Shown here one piece after another: positions 9,117 to 18,047 of a stretch of DNA of 64,000 bases. The stretch lies in contig JASLMV010000003.1 in assembly GCA_030746435.1 (NCBI GenBank), positions 62,001-126,000 of the forward strand, read 5' to 3'. Under the pieces are notes generated by a model that saw only the letters and a program-made list of their open reading frames with translations, was not told the origin of the DNA and ran no database searches. The first letter of the stretch is position 1, and the number at the start of each line of letters is the position of its first letter. This DNA is from Gammaproteobacteria bacterium (lineage in GTDB: Bacteria > Pseudomonadota > Gammaproteobacteria > Steroidobacterales > GCA-2729495). Position numbers and translations under genes: made by a program.

Positions 9117-9788
9117 CTAGCGTTTGCGTATAAGCAGGCGGGTACCTTCAGGCGCGATCAGTTCGTAACCATCCGGAATTTTGTTGTAACTGAGGTCGGT
9201 CGCAGCAATGGCCTGTATGCACTCGTCGATGTCCTCCGGTTCGAAAAGCAACCCTACCTGGCGCGTGCCTTCGCGCAGCTCGACGGTCAGGCCGGGCGAG
9301 TGCAGTTCCGCCATTCCTTCGGTCTCCGACTCGACCACGATAAATTCATTGCGTTGCCAGAACTCGATGGACTCTTCCAGGCGCAGGCAGGGAAACGCAA
9401 GTTTATCGACTGTACCCGTGCACGGTGCCGTCTCTTTATCGCTGCCGGCGGATGAAAAGGTCCGTGCTTCCACGATATTGAACAGCGTGCCGTCGGGATC
9501 GGTCAGTGCGGCCTCGTTAAACTGGTCTTCGCCCAGCTTTGTGTATTCAAACTGATCGCCTTCCGTTGCACGCTGCCGGGCGTACCGGGCAACGTCGGGA
9601 CGCACGAATGTCAGACCGGCGGCTTTGCAGTCGCTGTGCAGGCCTATGCAGAAATGCCCGTCGCTGACGACGGCATAATGGTGCGCCCGTATGTCGCTGG
9701 TCTCGTGCTCGGCAAAGCCCAGCGCCAGGTACCACGCGAGTGACTCGGGCACGGACTGCACGGGCAGGCTTAACTCAAGAAAATGCAC
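9117..9788 (-). CDS. VOC (glyoxalase/bleomycin-resistance) superfamily protein, two modules
   Basis: The 223-residue protein looks like a fused pair of VOC beta-alpha-beta-beta-beta modules. The first (about 1-110) begins MHFLELSLPVQSVPESLAWY and has TDPDGTLFNIVEA near its end. The second (about 125-223) repeats the plan and ends in APEGTRLLIRK. VOC proteins bind a metal and act as lyases, dioxygenases or resistance proteins; the substrate cannot be read from the sequence. The gene is convergent with acs, 6 bp apart. Confidence 0.8.
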   Translation of the reverse strand: MHFLELSLPVQSVPESLAWYLALGFAEHETSDIRAHHYAVVSDGHFCIGLHSDCKAAGLTFVRPDVARYARQRATEGDQFEYTKLGEDQFNEAALTDPDGTLFNIVEARTFSSAGSDKETAPCTGTVDKLAFPCLRLEESIEFWQRNEFIVVESETEGMAELHSPGLTVELREGTRQVGLLFEPEDIDECIQAIAATDLSYNKIPDGYELIAPEGTRLLIRKR

Positions 9789-9944
9789 TGTATCCTTTTA
9801 TAAGTCGGGCCCTTAAGGCCCATCGTCCAACCGGCTGATTATGATACACAACCGTCGATAGCTTCCCGGTGGGGGAATGCGACGCCGTCGCTAGTTCGAA
9901 CCTCCATTATTGGCTATGCTGACGTCCGCCTGTAAAGCCTATCG

Positions 9945-11075
9945 ATGATGCCCGGACCAATGCCCGAAAAATACCTTGGGGAAAACCTGATTTTTATAAT
10001 CTCCCTGCCGCGGTCAGGTTCTACCCTGTTGCAGCGGGTACTCGCCGGACATCAGGAGGTTTGCACCTCGTCGGAGCCCTGGATCATGTTGCATCCCGCA
10101 TATGGCCGCGGGGCCAAGAATATTTATACGGACTACGGTGCCGACTGGGCGCAGCTCGGTGTCGACCAGTTCCTGGAAAACTATACCGATGGTGCCGACA
10201 TTTATGACGACGGTATTCGCGCTTTCGCTCAAACGATTTATGCGAACGCTTTGCAGAAAGGTGGTGGTTCCTGGTTCCTCGATAAAACGCCGCGCTACGT
10301 AATTATTGTCGATGACCTGGTCGAGCTGTTTCCGGCCGCAAAATTTATTTTCCTGATCCGCAATCCCCTGTCGGTACTGGCATCGGTTGTAAATACCCAG
10401 ATCAGCCATGATCTGACAACGCTCGAGCGTTTCGGTAGGGAGCTGACACGCGGCCCGGGCGGCATTCTGGGAGGAATTAATTCACTAGGCGACAAAGCAA
10501 TTATTTTGCACTACGAAAAGTTTGTAGAGCAGCCTGAAGAAAGTCTGCAGATGGTTTGCGAGCGCATCGGGCTGGAGTATGACTCAGCAATGCTTGATTA
10601 TTCGAAGTCCTCCGAATTGCAGGGCTTCATGCAGGACCGGACCGGCATCAATCAACATGACCGGCCAAACAACACCCGCATCCATGGCTGGAGGCAAATG
10701 CTTGGAGATGCGCAGCAGCTCGAATTTGCCCAGGGATATCTGACTACACTCGGCCGGGAGACCATTGAACAGCTCGGTTATTCCTACGATGAACTGGTGG
10801 AAGCGGTACGGCAATCGGCACAACGCGCTCGCAGGAAACACTGTCTGCCGTGGCGCGTAGCCATACTGACGCCCGAGCAGAAGAAAGGCCGTGACCAGAA
10901 TCAGGTGTTCCGCTACCGCAGCATTCGTGATTACGGTCCGGTGCTTGGGCGCATCATTGCGCTTAGCAACTATGTGCGCGGTTTCTATCGCGCGCTGAGG
11001 TTCTCGTTCGGGAGAACAGAGCCCGTTGGCGATACGGCCCGTAAAGCCAGGGATTCCGCCAAAGGTTCAGATTAA
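9945..11075 (+). CDS. Sulfotransferase family protein
   Basis: The 376-residue protein carries the 5'-PSB phosphosulfate-binding loop SLPRSGSTLLQR at about residues 19-30, typical of PAPS-dependent sulfotransferases. A second region, FIFLIRNPLSVLASVV near 130, fits the 3'-PB motif with its RxP core. It would transfer sulfate from PAPS to a carbohydrate, peptide or small molecule; the acceptor is unknown. The first ATG is at 9945, with further in-frame ATGs at 9948 and 9960. The 3' end overlaps the convergent dctM gene by 9 bp. Confidence 0.85.
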   Translation: MMPGPMPEKYLGENLIFIISLPRSGSTLLQRVLAGHQEVCTSSEPWIMLHPAYGRGAKNIYTDYGADWAQLGVDQFLENYTDGADIYDDGIRAFAQTIYANALQKGGGSWFLDKTPRYVIIVDDLVELFPAAKFIFLIRNPLSVLASVVNTQISHDLTTLERFGRELTRGPGGILGGINSLGDKAIILHYEKFVEQPEESLQMVCERIGLEYDSAMLDYSKSSELQGFMQDRTGINQHDRPNNTRIHGWRQMLGDAQQLEFAQGYLTTLGRETIEQLGYSYDELVEAVRQSAQRARRKHCLPWRVAILTPEQKKGRDQNQVFRYRSIRDYGPVLGRIIALSNYVRGFYRALRFSFGRTEPVGDTARKARDSAKGSD

Positions 11076-12371
11076 GCCGGGCAGGAACAGCGCGAGCGCC
11101 GGGAACACAATCAATAACACCATCAGCAGGAGGTCGCAGGCCAGGTAAGGCAGCGCGGCGATCGCTACCTGCGACAAAGTCGTTCCCCTGGGCGCCACTC
11201 CCTGCATAAGGAACAGCAGCAGGCCGAACGGTGGTGTGGTCAGGCTCATTTCCAGCGCGAGCAGCACAACGATACCGAACCAGACCGGATCGTACCCCAG
11301 CGCACCAGCAAGCGGAAAAAATACCGGGATCGTCAGCAGCAGCATGGAGATCTGGTCCATGAACATGCCGAGCAGCAGTAGCGTCGCAAACATCAGCACG
11401 AGCTTCAGGAGCTCGCCGCCTTCTATGCCGATCGCCCAGTCGATGACCGCGGTGCTGCTCCCGGAGAAAGCCATCAGTTGACCGAACACGGAAGAGGCGA
11501 TCACCAGCAGGAAAACCATCGCCGTGACGGCGACTGTGCTTTCCAGGGATTTCCTCAGGATTGTCAGCGTCAGGCAACGGTTGATGGCGGCCAGTATCAC
11601 CACTGACAAGGCCCCGAACGAAGCAGATTCCGACGGGGTCGCTATCCCGAGCAGGATGAACCCCACGACACAGAAAATAACGAGGCCGAGAGGCAGTATA
11701 TTGACGGCGAACATGTACAGTTTATGCGGGGTATCCACTTCTTCGCTTAAGTAGACCGGTGCACTGTCCGGGTCGATGCGTGCCTGTGTCCAGATGACCA
11801 GGCTATAAAGTAAAGCGAGCAGCAGGCCCGGTATAAGCCCGGCGATCAGCAACGCACCAATATCGATGCGTGCAAGACTGCCCAACATGACACCCAGTGC
11901 CGATGGAGGAATAAGCATTGCCAAACCGCCCGTACCAATAATCGGGCCGATGGACATATGCGGTGCATAGCCGCGCCGGTTCATTTCCGGGACCATCAGT
12001 GAACCGAGCATGGCGGTGTTGGCCATGGTCGACCCGGTCAGCGTCGAGAAAGTCGCGCCGCCGGCAACGGTCAGGTAACTGAGGCGTGCAGGTACGCGGC
12101 CGAGCATGGTATCGAGCGTATCAAACACGCGTTTTGCCAGTCCGCTGTGAAACAGTAGAGCACCCATCAATACGAACATAGGGACGGCGACCAGCGTGAA
12201 CGAGGTGATGAGGCTGGTGCAGTTATCGACCATCTGCAGCAGGCCTTCCCAGCCGCCCATCAGTAATACTGCACCTACCAGGTTGGCACCGAGAAAGGCG
12301 AAGGCTACAGGCACGCCGAGCGCCATAAGCAACAGCACCAGCGCAAAGATCAGTCCCCCGGTGGCTACCAT
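11067..12371 (-). CDS. TRAP transporter large permease (DctM-like)
   Basis: This 434-residue protein, with about 12 hydrophobic segments, is the large transmembrane subunit of a tripartite ATP-independent periplasmic transporter. It imports a substrate delivered by the binding protein using a sodium gradient. Typical DctM features are the N-terminal LLMALGVPVAFAF stretch, GPIIGTGGLAMLIPPS at about 141-156, and LLLFLMQGVAP near the end. It follows dctQ after a 2-bp gap and is the last gene of the MATE-dctP-dctQ-dctM operon. Confidence 0.95.
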   Translation of the reverse strand: MVATGGLIFALVLLLMALGVPVAFAFLGANLVGAVLLMGGWEGLLQMVDNCTSLITSFTLVAVPMFVLMGALLFHSGLAKRVFDTLDTMLGRVPARLSYLTVAGGATFSTLTGSTMANTAMLGSLMVPEMNRRGYAPHMSIGPIIGTGGLAMLIPPSALGVMLGSLARIDIGALLIAGLIPGLLLALLYSLVIWTQARIDPDSAPVYLSEEVDTPHKLYMFAVNILPLGLVIFCVVGFILLGIATPSESASFGALSVVILAAINRCLTLTILRKSLESTVAVTAMVFLLVIASSVFGQLMAFSGSSTAVIDWAIGIEGGELLKLVLMFATLLLLGMFMDQISMLLLTIPVFFPLAGALGYDPVWFGIVVLLALEMSLTTPPFGLLLFLMQGVAPRGTTLSQVAIAALPYLACDLLLMVLLIVFPALALFLPGLI

Positions 12372-12373
12372 GG

Positions 12374-12883
12374 CTACAGCGCCTCTCGCTGGGCGGTGCC
12401 GTCGGCAACCGTTTCGCCGCGCACGAGGAGCCGCAGGAACTCGGTACCCATCAATCCGAAACCAAGCGCCAGGGGCGAGAACAACAACCAGCGCGGCATG
12501 TTGAGCGAGCGGATTTCAACTTCACCTAGCTGCCAGGCTTCGAGCGCCAGTGCCGTTGCGAGTACGCAAATAAAGACTGCCACGACGATGCAGACAGCAA
12601 GTATCAGTTTGTCGACGATCTTCTTTGCGGTGCCCGTCAATCGCCCGTGTATGATTTCCACGACGATATGACCGCGCACGCGCACGAGCCAGGGCGCGGC
12701 AAGCATCGTGAAATACAGCAACGCGTACTCGGTCAGCGCCACCGTTGAGGAGGGTGGTTGCAGACCGATGTTGCGAGCAACGACGTCATAAACGATCAGC
12801 AGGCAGACGCCGGCAATAATCAGCCCGCCCAGCGTTGCCAGACCGTTAATCAGCGCCGTATACACGCGACTGATAACGCTCAT
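12374..12883 (-). CDS. TRAP transporter small permease (DctQ-like)
   Basis: This 169-residue protein has four hydrophobic segments and the usual DctQ pattern, including IVYDVVARN near residue 30 and TEYALLYFTMLAAPWLVRVRGH at about 46-67, where the RGH triplet is conserved. It pairs with DctM to form the membrane part of the TRAP importer. Its start overlaps the end of dctP by 4 bp, so translation is likely coupled. Confidence 0.92.
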   Translation of the reverse strand: MSVISRVYTALINGLATLGGLIIAGVCLLIVYDVVARNIGLQPPSSTVALTEYALLYFTMLAAPWLVRVRGHIVVEIIHGRLTGTAKKIVDKLILAVCIVVAVFICVLATALALEAWQLGEVEIRSLNMPRWLLFSPLALGFGLMGTEFLRLLVRGETVADGTAQREAL

Positions 12884-13890
12884 TTAAGACCTTCCGGGAA
12901 AAACAGGGGTTTGAGTTTTGCTGCAGATTCGGGAGAACGTAACTCGAAACGATCCCAGACAACCTGGTGGGCATGCTGTCGCCAGCGCTCGGCAACTTCG
13001 GGTTCGAGTTCTATCGACTTGAAGCCGGCCGCATCGAGTTCGGCAACTTCACGATCACGGATTTCGAACAGGTCCATACGACTTACCTGTTCATAAATAA
13101 TGGCCTGCTCGGTGAGTATCAGCCTGGCCTCGGGACTGAGTGCGTTCCACCGGTCGAGGTTCATCTGCAACGTGATCGCAAGCTGCAGTACGTCCGGGTC
13201 TACGCGGTAGTGCACGAACTCGTCGATACCGAGATCGGGGAAACCAATTATAGGCCAGACCAGCCCTTCAACAGCACCGCGCTGGAAGGCCGTGTAAATT
13301 TCCTTTACGGCAATCTGCACGGGGCGTGCGTTGACGCTTTCTATCAATTCTACATTCGTCGGCGATGTCCTGATTATTCGTCCCGGCAAATCCAGGATAC
13401 CGTCGGGGCCGAAGGTCGGTGGGTCACTCAGGTAAAAGTTTGGCCCGAGGCCGGATTGCATCCAGCCAACCAGGCGAGCGTTTATGCGTTCCTCCCAATA
13501 GGGCTGCAACGCGTCAAAGCCGCCGTTGGCGCGGGCTTCCATGGGCGTGATGGTACCGGCAAACATCGCATCGCCTTCGGGTACGACACCTCGGTAGTAG
13601 GTCATACCACCGAAAGCCATGTCGATGACCCCCCTGCGCAATGCATACAGCAATTGCCGCTGCGGTATGACGGAAGGACCGCCAAGAAACTTAATCTGGA
13701 CGATGCCTTTGCCGGCTTTATTTACGGAATCGACATACTTGAGGAAATGTGCCGTAAAGTTTTGCCGCGAGTTCCAGCTACTGACGAGCGTCAGCGTCTC
13801 TTCTTCAGCGCAGGCCAGTGACGACCAGCAAACAAGGATTGCGGTAACAAAAAAGTGTGATACTTTGCCGGCAAAGTTTTGCGGGACCAT
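12880..13890 (-). CDS. TRAP transporter substrate-binding protein (DctP-like)
   Basis: The 336-residue periplasmic protein has an N-terminal signal peptide (about 28 residues, with a likely cut after SLACA) and the DctP fold. The segment LVSSWNSRQNFTAHF and the central FGPDGILDLPGRIIRTSP (about 156-173), which holds the conserved ligand-binding arginine, fit the family. Related proteins bind C4-dicarboxylates, keto acids or aromatic acids; the ligand here cannot be inferred. It lies 5 bp behind the MATE gene. Confidence 0.93.
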   Translation of the reverse strand: MVPQNFAGKVSHFFVTAILVCWSSLACAEEETLTLVSSWNSRQNFTAHFLKYVDSVNKAGKGIVQIKFLGGPSVIPQRQLLYALRRGVIDMAFGGMTYYRGVVPEGDAMFAGTITPMEARANGGFDALQPYWEERINARLVGWMQSGLGPNFYLSDPPTFGPDGILDLPGRIIRTSPTNVELIESVNARPVQIAVKEIYTAFQRGAVEGLVWPIIGFPDLGIDEFVHYRVDPDVLQLAITLQMNLDRWNALSPEARLILTEQAIIYEQVSRMDLFEIRDREVAELDAAGFKSIELEPEVAERWRQHAHQVVWDRFELRSPESAAKLKPLFFPEGLK

Positions 13891-13895
13891 CGTCC

Positions 13896-15269
13896 TCAGG
13901 CTGCTTCTGTTTCGAGCTCTTTATCCAGGTAAGTTAGGAAAATCGCTCGGAACCAGGTGAAACCGAGCGACCCTGAAATTATATTAGCCAGAAATGCTGC
14001 AAGAAATACACCCGGCAGGCCAAGCAGCGACGCCAGGACAAATGCCAGGGGCGCGTATACGAGGATAGTCCGGGTCATGGACACCAGCATTGCAGGCTTT
14101 GGCTTACCAACCGCGTTGAAGGCACCGACAGACACCATGGATATGCCGAGGAAACAGTAACTCCACGGTACGAGCCGCAGGTGCATGTTCACGGTATCGA
14201 TCGCTGTTTCGCTGTCGGTAAAGATGCCGCCGATATAAGCAGAGGTCAGGAACAGAACTGCCGCGACCAATAAACCATAAACCATGCACCAGCGGTATGC
14301 GTATTTCATGCCGTCCATGACCCTGTGATACAGGCCGGCTCCGTAATTCTGGCCGGCATAAGGCGTGATAGCCGCGCTCAATGCCATCAGCGCCATCAGC
14401 GACATGCCTTCGATACGTGCCGCGACACCGATACCGGCCACCGCTTCCTGGCCGAACTGGCTGACCTGCCAGGTGATAAAGGCCGTGGTCAAAGGTGCGA
14501 CCAGGCTGCTCGCCATGGCGGGTATGCCGACGTGAAAAATCCGCCGCCATGAGTCAAAAATTAATGGCAGGTCTTCATTCTTCCAGCGAATCAGGTGGTC
14601 ACGAAAATAAACGACACCGAAAGCGACACTACCAACCAGTGCGTTGGCTATCACTGTAGCTATCGCAGCGCCCTCTAGGTACATCGCCGGTACCGGTCCG
14701 AAGCCGAAAATAAAAATGTAGTCGAGCGGAACGTTCAGGACCGCCCCCGCTGTCATCAGCATCGATGGCGTTTTGGCGTCGCCGCTGGCACGCAGTACCG
14801 AATTGCCGATCATCGGTACGATCAGGGCCACACTGCCGAAATAATAGATGCTCATGTACTGCTCGATTAGCGGCAGCGTTGTTTCGTCGGCGCCGAGCAG
14901 CCGGAAAACCGGTTCGATGGTATTCAGGCCGATCATGAGCAAAATCAGACCGATACCCAGCGCCAGCATCGCAGAATGCGTGGTTATGCGCTGAATCTTG
15001 TCGATCTCGCCGGCGCCGAATAGCCTGGAGGCCACGGAGGAAGTGCCGATACCGAGGCCCATCGATATCGCGTTGATGATGAATGCTACCGGGAAGGTAA
15101 ACGCTACGGCCGCGAGTTCCAGCGTGCCTATCTGGCCCACGAACCAGGTATCGACCAGGCTGTATGAAATCAGCGCGATCATGCCGACGAACATCGGCCA
15201 CATGAGCGCGATAATGGTTGGCCCCGGAGGGCCTTCCGTCATCTTTGGTCTGCCTTTGCCTAGTTTCAT
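13896..15269 (-). CDS. MATE family efflux transporter
   Basis: This 457-residue protein has about 12 membrane segments in two similar halves, as expected of multidrug and toxin extrusion proteins that export compounds in exchange for Na+ or H+. The N-terminal half has the MATE pattern SYSLVDTWFVGQIGTLELAAV (around 41-60) and the second half has a related stretch near AGIGVAARIEGMS. It is the first gene of the operon with the TRAP importer, an unusual pairing of exporter and importer. The 228 bp before it is shared with the divergent FAH gene. Confidence 0.92.
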   Translation of the reverse strand: MKLGKGRPKMTEGPPGPTIIALMWPMFVGMIALISYSLVDTWFVGQIGTLELAAVAFTFPVAFIINAISMGLGIGTSSVASRLFGAGEIDKIQRITTHSAMLALGIGLILLMIGLNTIEPVFRLLGADETTLPLIEQYMSIYYFGSVALIVPMIGNSVLRASGDAKTPSMLMTAGAVLNVPLDYIFIFGFGPVPAMYLEGAAIATVIANALVGSVAFGVVYFRDHLIRWKNEDLPLIFDSWRRIFHVGIPAMASSLVAPLTTAFITWQVSQFGQEAVAGIGVAARIEGMSLMALMALSAAITPYAGQNYGAGLYHRVMDGMKYAYRWCMVYGLLVAAVLFLTSAYIGGIFTDSETAIDTVNMHLRLVPWSYCFLGISMVSVGAFNAVGKPKPAMLVSMTRTILVYAPLAFVLASLLGLPGVFLAAFLANIISGSLGFTWFRAIFLTYLDKELETEAA

Positions 15270-15497
15270 CGGTGTTGTCTTTCGGAAATGCGGGACACAA
15301 TCTGTCAGGAATAACCCACGTTCAGCGGCGCCTTGGTCAGGCGTCGCCTGCGTAAGTCAGTCGGGGTACCATCGGCAGGCGCGGTAGGGGGGTCACGCGA
15401 ACTCCTTAGTTTATTGTATCGTCATGGCGGCGGGGATGTTGTATTTATATTGTCAACCACGTAAGCGTATGCCGTATCAATACAAGCAGGGCCATTA

Positions 15498-16349
15498 ATG
15501 AAAATATCCAGCATCGACCTCGAGGGTGAATCTGTCTACGGTTACCTCGATGACGGAGTAATCAGGGTGCCAAAGCCTGAGTTCCTGGTGCTGTATCCGG
15601 ATCTTAAATCAGTACTGGCGGCTGAAGCTTATGCGGAACTTGCGAGCACCGATATAGCAGAAACCGTATCGATCACCGAGGCTGTATTTGAACCGCTGAT
15701 CCCGAACCCGGGCCGGATTTTCTGTGTGGGCATAAATTTCCTGGCGCATATGAAGGAAATGGGACGGGAACCGCCCGACTATCCCTGGTTGTTTACACGC
15801 TTCGCAGACAGCCAGGTCGGCCATGGGCAGCCGATGCTCCGGCCGCCTGAATCCGAGAAGTTCGACTTTGAGGGCGAGCTGGCGGTCGTCATCGGCAAAG
15901 TCACCCACCGGGTTAAGGCAGCCGATGCACTCGACTACGTGGCGGGCTACAGCTGTTTTAACGACGGCTCGATCCGCGATTACCAGCGCCACTCGACCCA
16001 GTTCACGGCCGGCAAGAATTTTTATCATAGCGGCAGTTTTGGTCCATGGCTGGTAACGACCGACGAGATTCCCGATCCGACGGCGCTGAACCTTGAAACA
16101 CGTTTAAACGGCGAAGTCATGCAACAGGCGCCGATAAATGATCTTAAATTCGATATCCCGGCGCTGATCGAATACTGCTCTATTTTTTGCCGCCTGCAGC
16201 CGGGTGACGTGATCAGTACCGGCACACCGGGCGGGGTTGGCTTCGCACGTACGCCGCCGGTGTGGCTGAAGCCGGGCGATACGATAGAAGTGGAGATCGA
16301 CGGGATAGGGGTGCTGGAGAATCCGATCGTTGACTACAAGCAGGAATAG
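15498..16349 (+). CDS. Fumarylacetoacetate hydrolase family protein
   Basis: The 283-residue protein has the C-terminal FAH fold. The metal-binding part is visible: FDFEGELAVVIG (about 117-128) with its acidic ligands, YSCFNDGSIRDYQ around 154-166, and the STGTPGGVGF loop around 239-248. Members hydrolyse C-C bonds or decarboxylate/isomerise acyl pyruvates, oxaloacetate and aromatic ring-cleavage products. The divergent TRAP/MATE operon and the convergent dienelactone hydrolase-like gene suggest a catabolic locus for imported organic acids, but the substrate is not known. Confidence 0.9.
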   Translation: MKISSIDLEGESVYGYLDDGVIRVPKPEFLVLYPDLKSVLAAEAYAELASTDIAETVSITEAVFEPLIPNPGRIFCVGINFLAHMKEMGREPPDYPWLFTRFADSQVGHGQPMLRPPESEKFDFEGELAVVIGKVTHRVKAADALDYVAGYSCFNDGSIRDYQRHSTQFTAGKNFYHSGSFGPWLVTTDEIPDPTALNLETRLNGEVMQQAPINDLKFDIPALIEYCSIFCRLQPGDVISTGTPGGVGFARTPPVWLKPGDTIEVEIDGIGVLENPIVDYKQE

Positions 16350-16358
16350 TCCTGGCCA

Positions 16359-17021
16359 TTAAGTGAGATGTTCTGCAAAAAACTCCAGCGTCACTTCCCG
16401 CGCCGCTATCGCTGAAGCTTTGTGGTACTGGGGACGAGCCTTGCAGTTGAAGCCGTGCTCCGCGCCGCCCCAGATGCGCACCTTGCCTTTGCGTTTGCGC
16501 TGGATTGTCTCGATGGTTTGCCACGGAATCAGAGTGTCCCGCTCACCGTAGTGATAGAACATCGGGCAGGCCGGTTGTTTGTCGAGCCATTCGACGGTCG
16601 CGCGGCCGTAATAGGAAACCCCGGCGTCGACACTTCCGTGGCAGGCTGCCCAGTCGGCCATGGCTCCGCCCCAGCAGTAACCTACAACCCCGACCTTGCC
16701 GGCCGAGCGTGCATAGTCTGCCGCGGCCTGCATATCCACCGCGCACTGCTCCATGTCGAGCTTGCCCATCGCTTCGCGGGCTGCTGCGAAGTCGGTGTAG
16801 TCCAGCACCATGCCTTTCTCTATTCGGTCGAACATAGCAGGCGCGACAGCAAGAAAACCGTCGGCCGCAAACTCATCCGTGACCTCGCGAATATGATCGG
16901 TAAGGCCAAAAATTTCCTGCAGCACCAGCAGACCGGCCCTGGGCTCGCCCTCGGGATGCGCGACGTAAGCCTCAAGTTCGTGACCGTCGCTTGCTGTTAG
17001 CGTAACGAATTCGGTTTTCAT
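16359..17021 (-). CDS. Dienelactone hydrolase family protein
   Basis: This alpha/beta-hydrolase of 220 residues has the dienelactone hydrolase triad: the nucleophile cysteine in GYCWGG (about 114-119), aspartate in GERDTLIP and histidine in GAEHGFNC. Dienelactone hydrolases open lactones made during chloroaromatic breakdown; many relatives have other ester substrates. I place the start at ATG 17021 (MKTEFVTLTASDG) because AGGGA lies 8 bp upstream and the homologous domain begins there; the open frame extends 21 codons further upstream. Confidence 0.9.
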   Translation of the reverse strand: MKTEFVTLTASDGHELEAYVAHPEGEPRAGLLVLQEIFGLTDHIREVTDEFAADGFLAVAPAMFDRIEKGMVLDYTDFAAAREAMGKLDMEQCAVDMQAAADYARSAGKVGVVGYCWGGAMADWAACHGSVDAGVSYYGRATVEWLDKQPACPMFYHYGERDTLIPWQTIETIQRKRKGKVRIWGGAEHGFNCKARPQYHKASAIAAREVTLEFFAEHLT

Positions 17022-17161
17022 TGTGTCGTCCCTGGTTTTCTTCCAATAAGCGGCAGATATTGATTCTTGTATCGGAAACCGCAATCGGCCAAGCTTACCG
17101 GCTATTCATCCTTTCGGAGTGAAGAAAGGGAGCCGTGTCCGCATGACGTATCCTGCGCCCC

Positions 17162-18040
17162 ATGTTTAGCGAACTGGTCCCGGTCATCCTGCCGGTGCTT
17201 GCCTGCATCGCGATAGGTTTCGGCTGGGCTAAATCGGGCATTCCCTTCGAGCGCGAATTTGTTACCCGGATGGCCATGCATATTGCGGCTCCCTGCCTGA
17301 TCCTTGGGGGGATCACTGACCTTGGTGAACAGGCGCTCAGTTTCTACCTGATGATCGGCATCGCCTTTGGCCTGACGGTTGCGGTGGGCCTCGCCTCCGC
17401 CCTGTTGCTGCGTATTGCAGGTCAGCCGTTGCGCAGTTTTCTGCCCGCTGCGATGAACGGCAACATCGGCAACCTGGGTTTACCGCTCTGCCTGTTTGCG
17501 TTTGGCCAGGAGGGCCTGATCCTGGCTATCGGCTTTTACGTGGTCGGTTGCGTTGTCGTGTTCCTGGGCAGCCCGCTTATCCAGGGGCGCGAAGCGACCT
17601 GGCATATCCTGACACGCACGCCGATTATCTATGCGACGCTGGCGAGCGTGCTCATGCTTTACTGGGATATCGAATTACCGCAGGCGGCAAGCAACACTTT
17701 CGAAATACTGGGCGGTATGTTGATCCCGCTCATGGTTATTTCGCTCGGGCACGCACTCGGAACTTTTGGCATCGTCAGGCCGGGCCTGGCAACGTCCATA
17801 TCCTTGATAAGGCTGATACTCGGTTTTCTGTTCGGCGTGCTCGTTAGCGAACTGCTTGACCTGGAAGGCATCGAGCGTGGTGTCGTGATCGTGCAGGCCA
17901 GCATGCCCGTGGCGGTATTCAATTACCTGCTGGCGTCACGCTATGACCGTCACCCCGATGTCGTGGCGAGTTCCATCGTTATTTCAACGCTGATTTCCCT
18001 GCTGACGCTGCCGTTGCTGCTCAATTTCGCGATGGGCTGA
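17162..18040 (+). CDS. AEC family transporter (auxin efflux carrier-like permease)
   Basis: The 292-residue membrane protein has about ten hydrophobic segments. It matches the bacterial AEC family in PAAMNGNIGNLGLPLCLFAFG (about 95-115) and VIVQASMPVAVFNYLLASRY (about 240-260). Bacterial members are thought to transport malate or other organic acids. It stands alone between two genes on the other strand. The substrate is unknown. Confidence 0.85.
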   Translation: MFSELVPVILPVLACIAIGFGWAKSGIPFEREFVTRMAMHIAAPCLILGGITDLGEQALSFYLMIGIAFGLTVAVGLASALLLRIAGQPLRSFLPAAMNGNIGNLGLPLCLFAFGQEGLILAIGFYVVGCVVVFLGSPLIQGREATWHILTRTPIIYATLASVLMLYWDIELPQAASNTFEILGGMLIPLMVISLGHALGTFGIVRPGLATSISLIRLILGFLFGVLVSELLDLEGIERGVVIVQASMPVAVFNYLLASRYDRHPDVVASSIVISTLISLLTLPLLLNFAMG

Positions 18041-18047
18041 ATAGGCT

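Noticed and set aside
9840-9930. Possible tRNA-like sequence (GTTCGAACC)
   Set aside because: The surrounding bases do not form a T-arm, anticodon arm or acceptor stem.
12967-13821. Open frame of 284 codons on the plus strand
   Set aside because: It lies antisense to dctP, which has clear family motifs.
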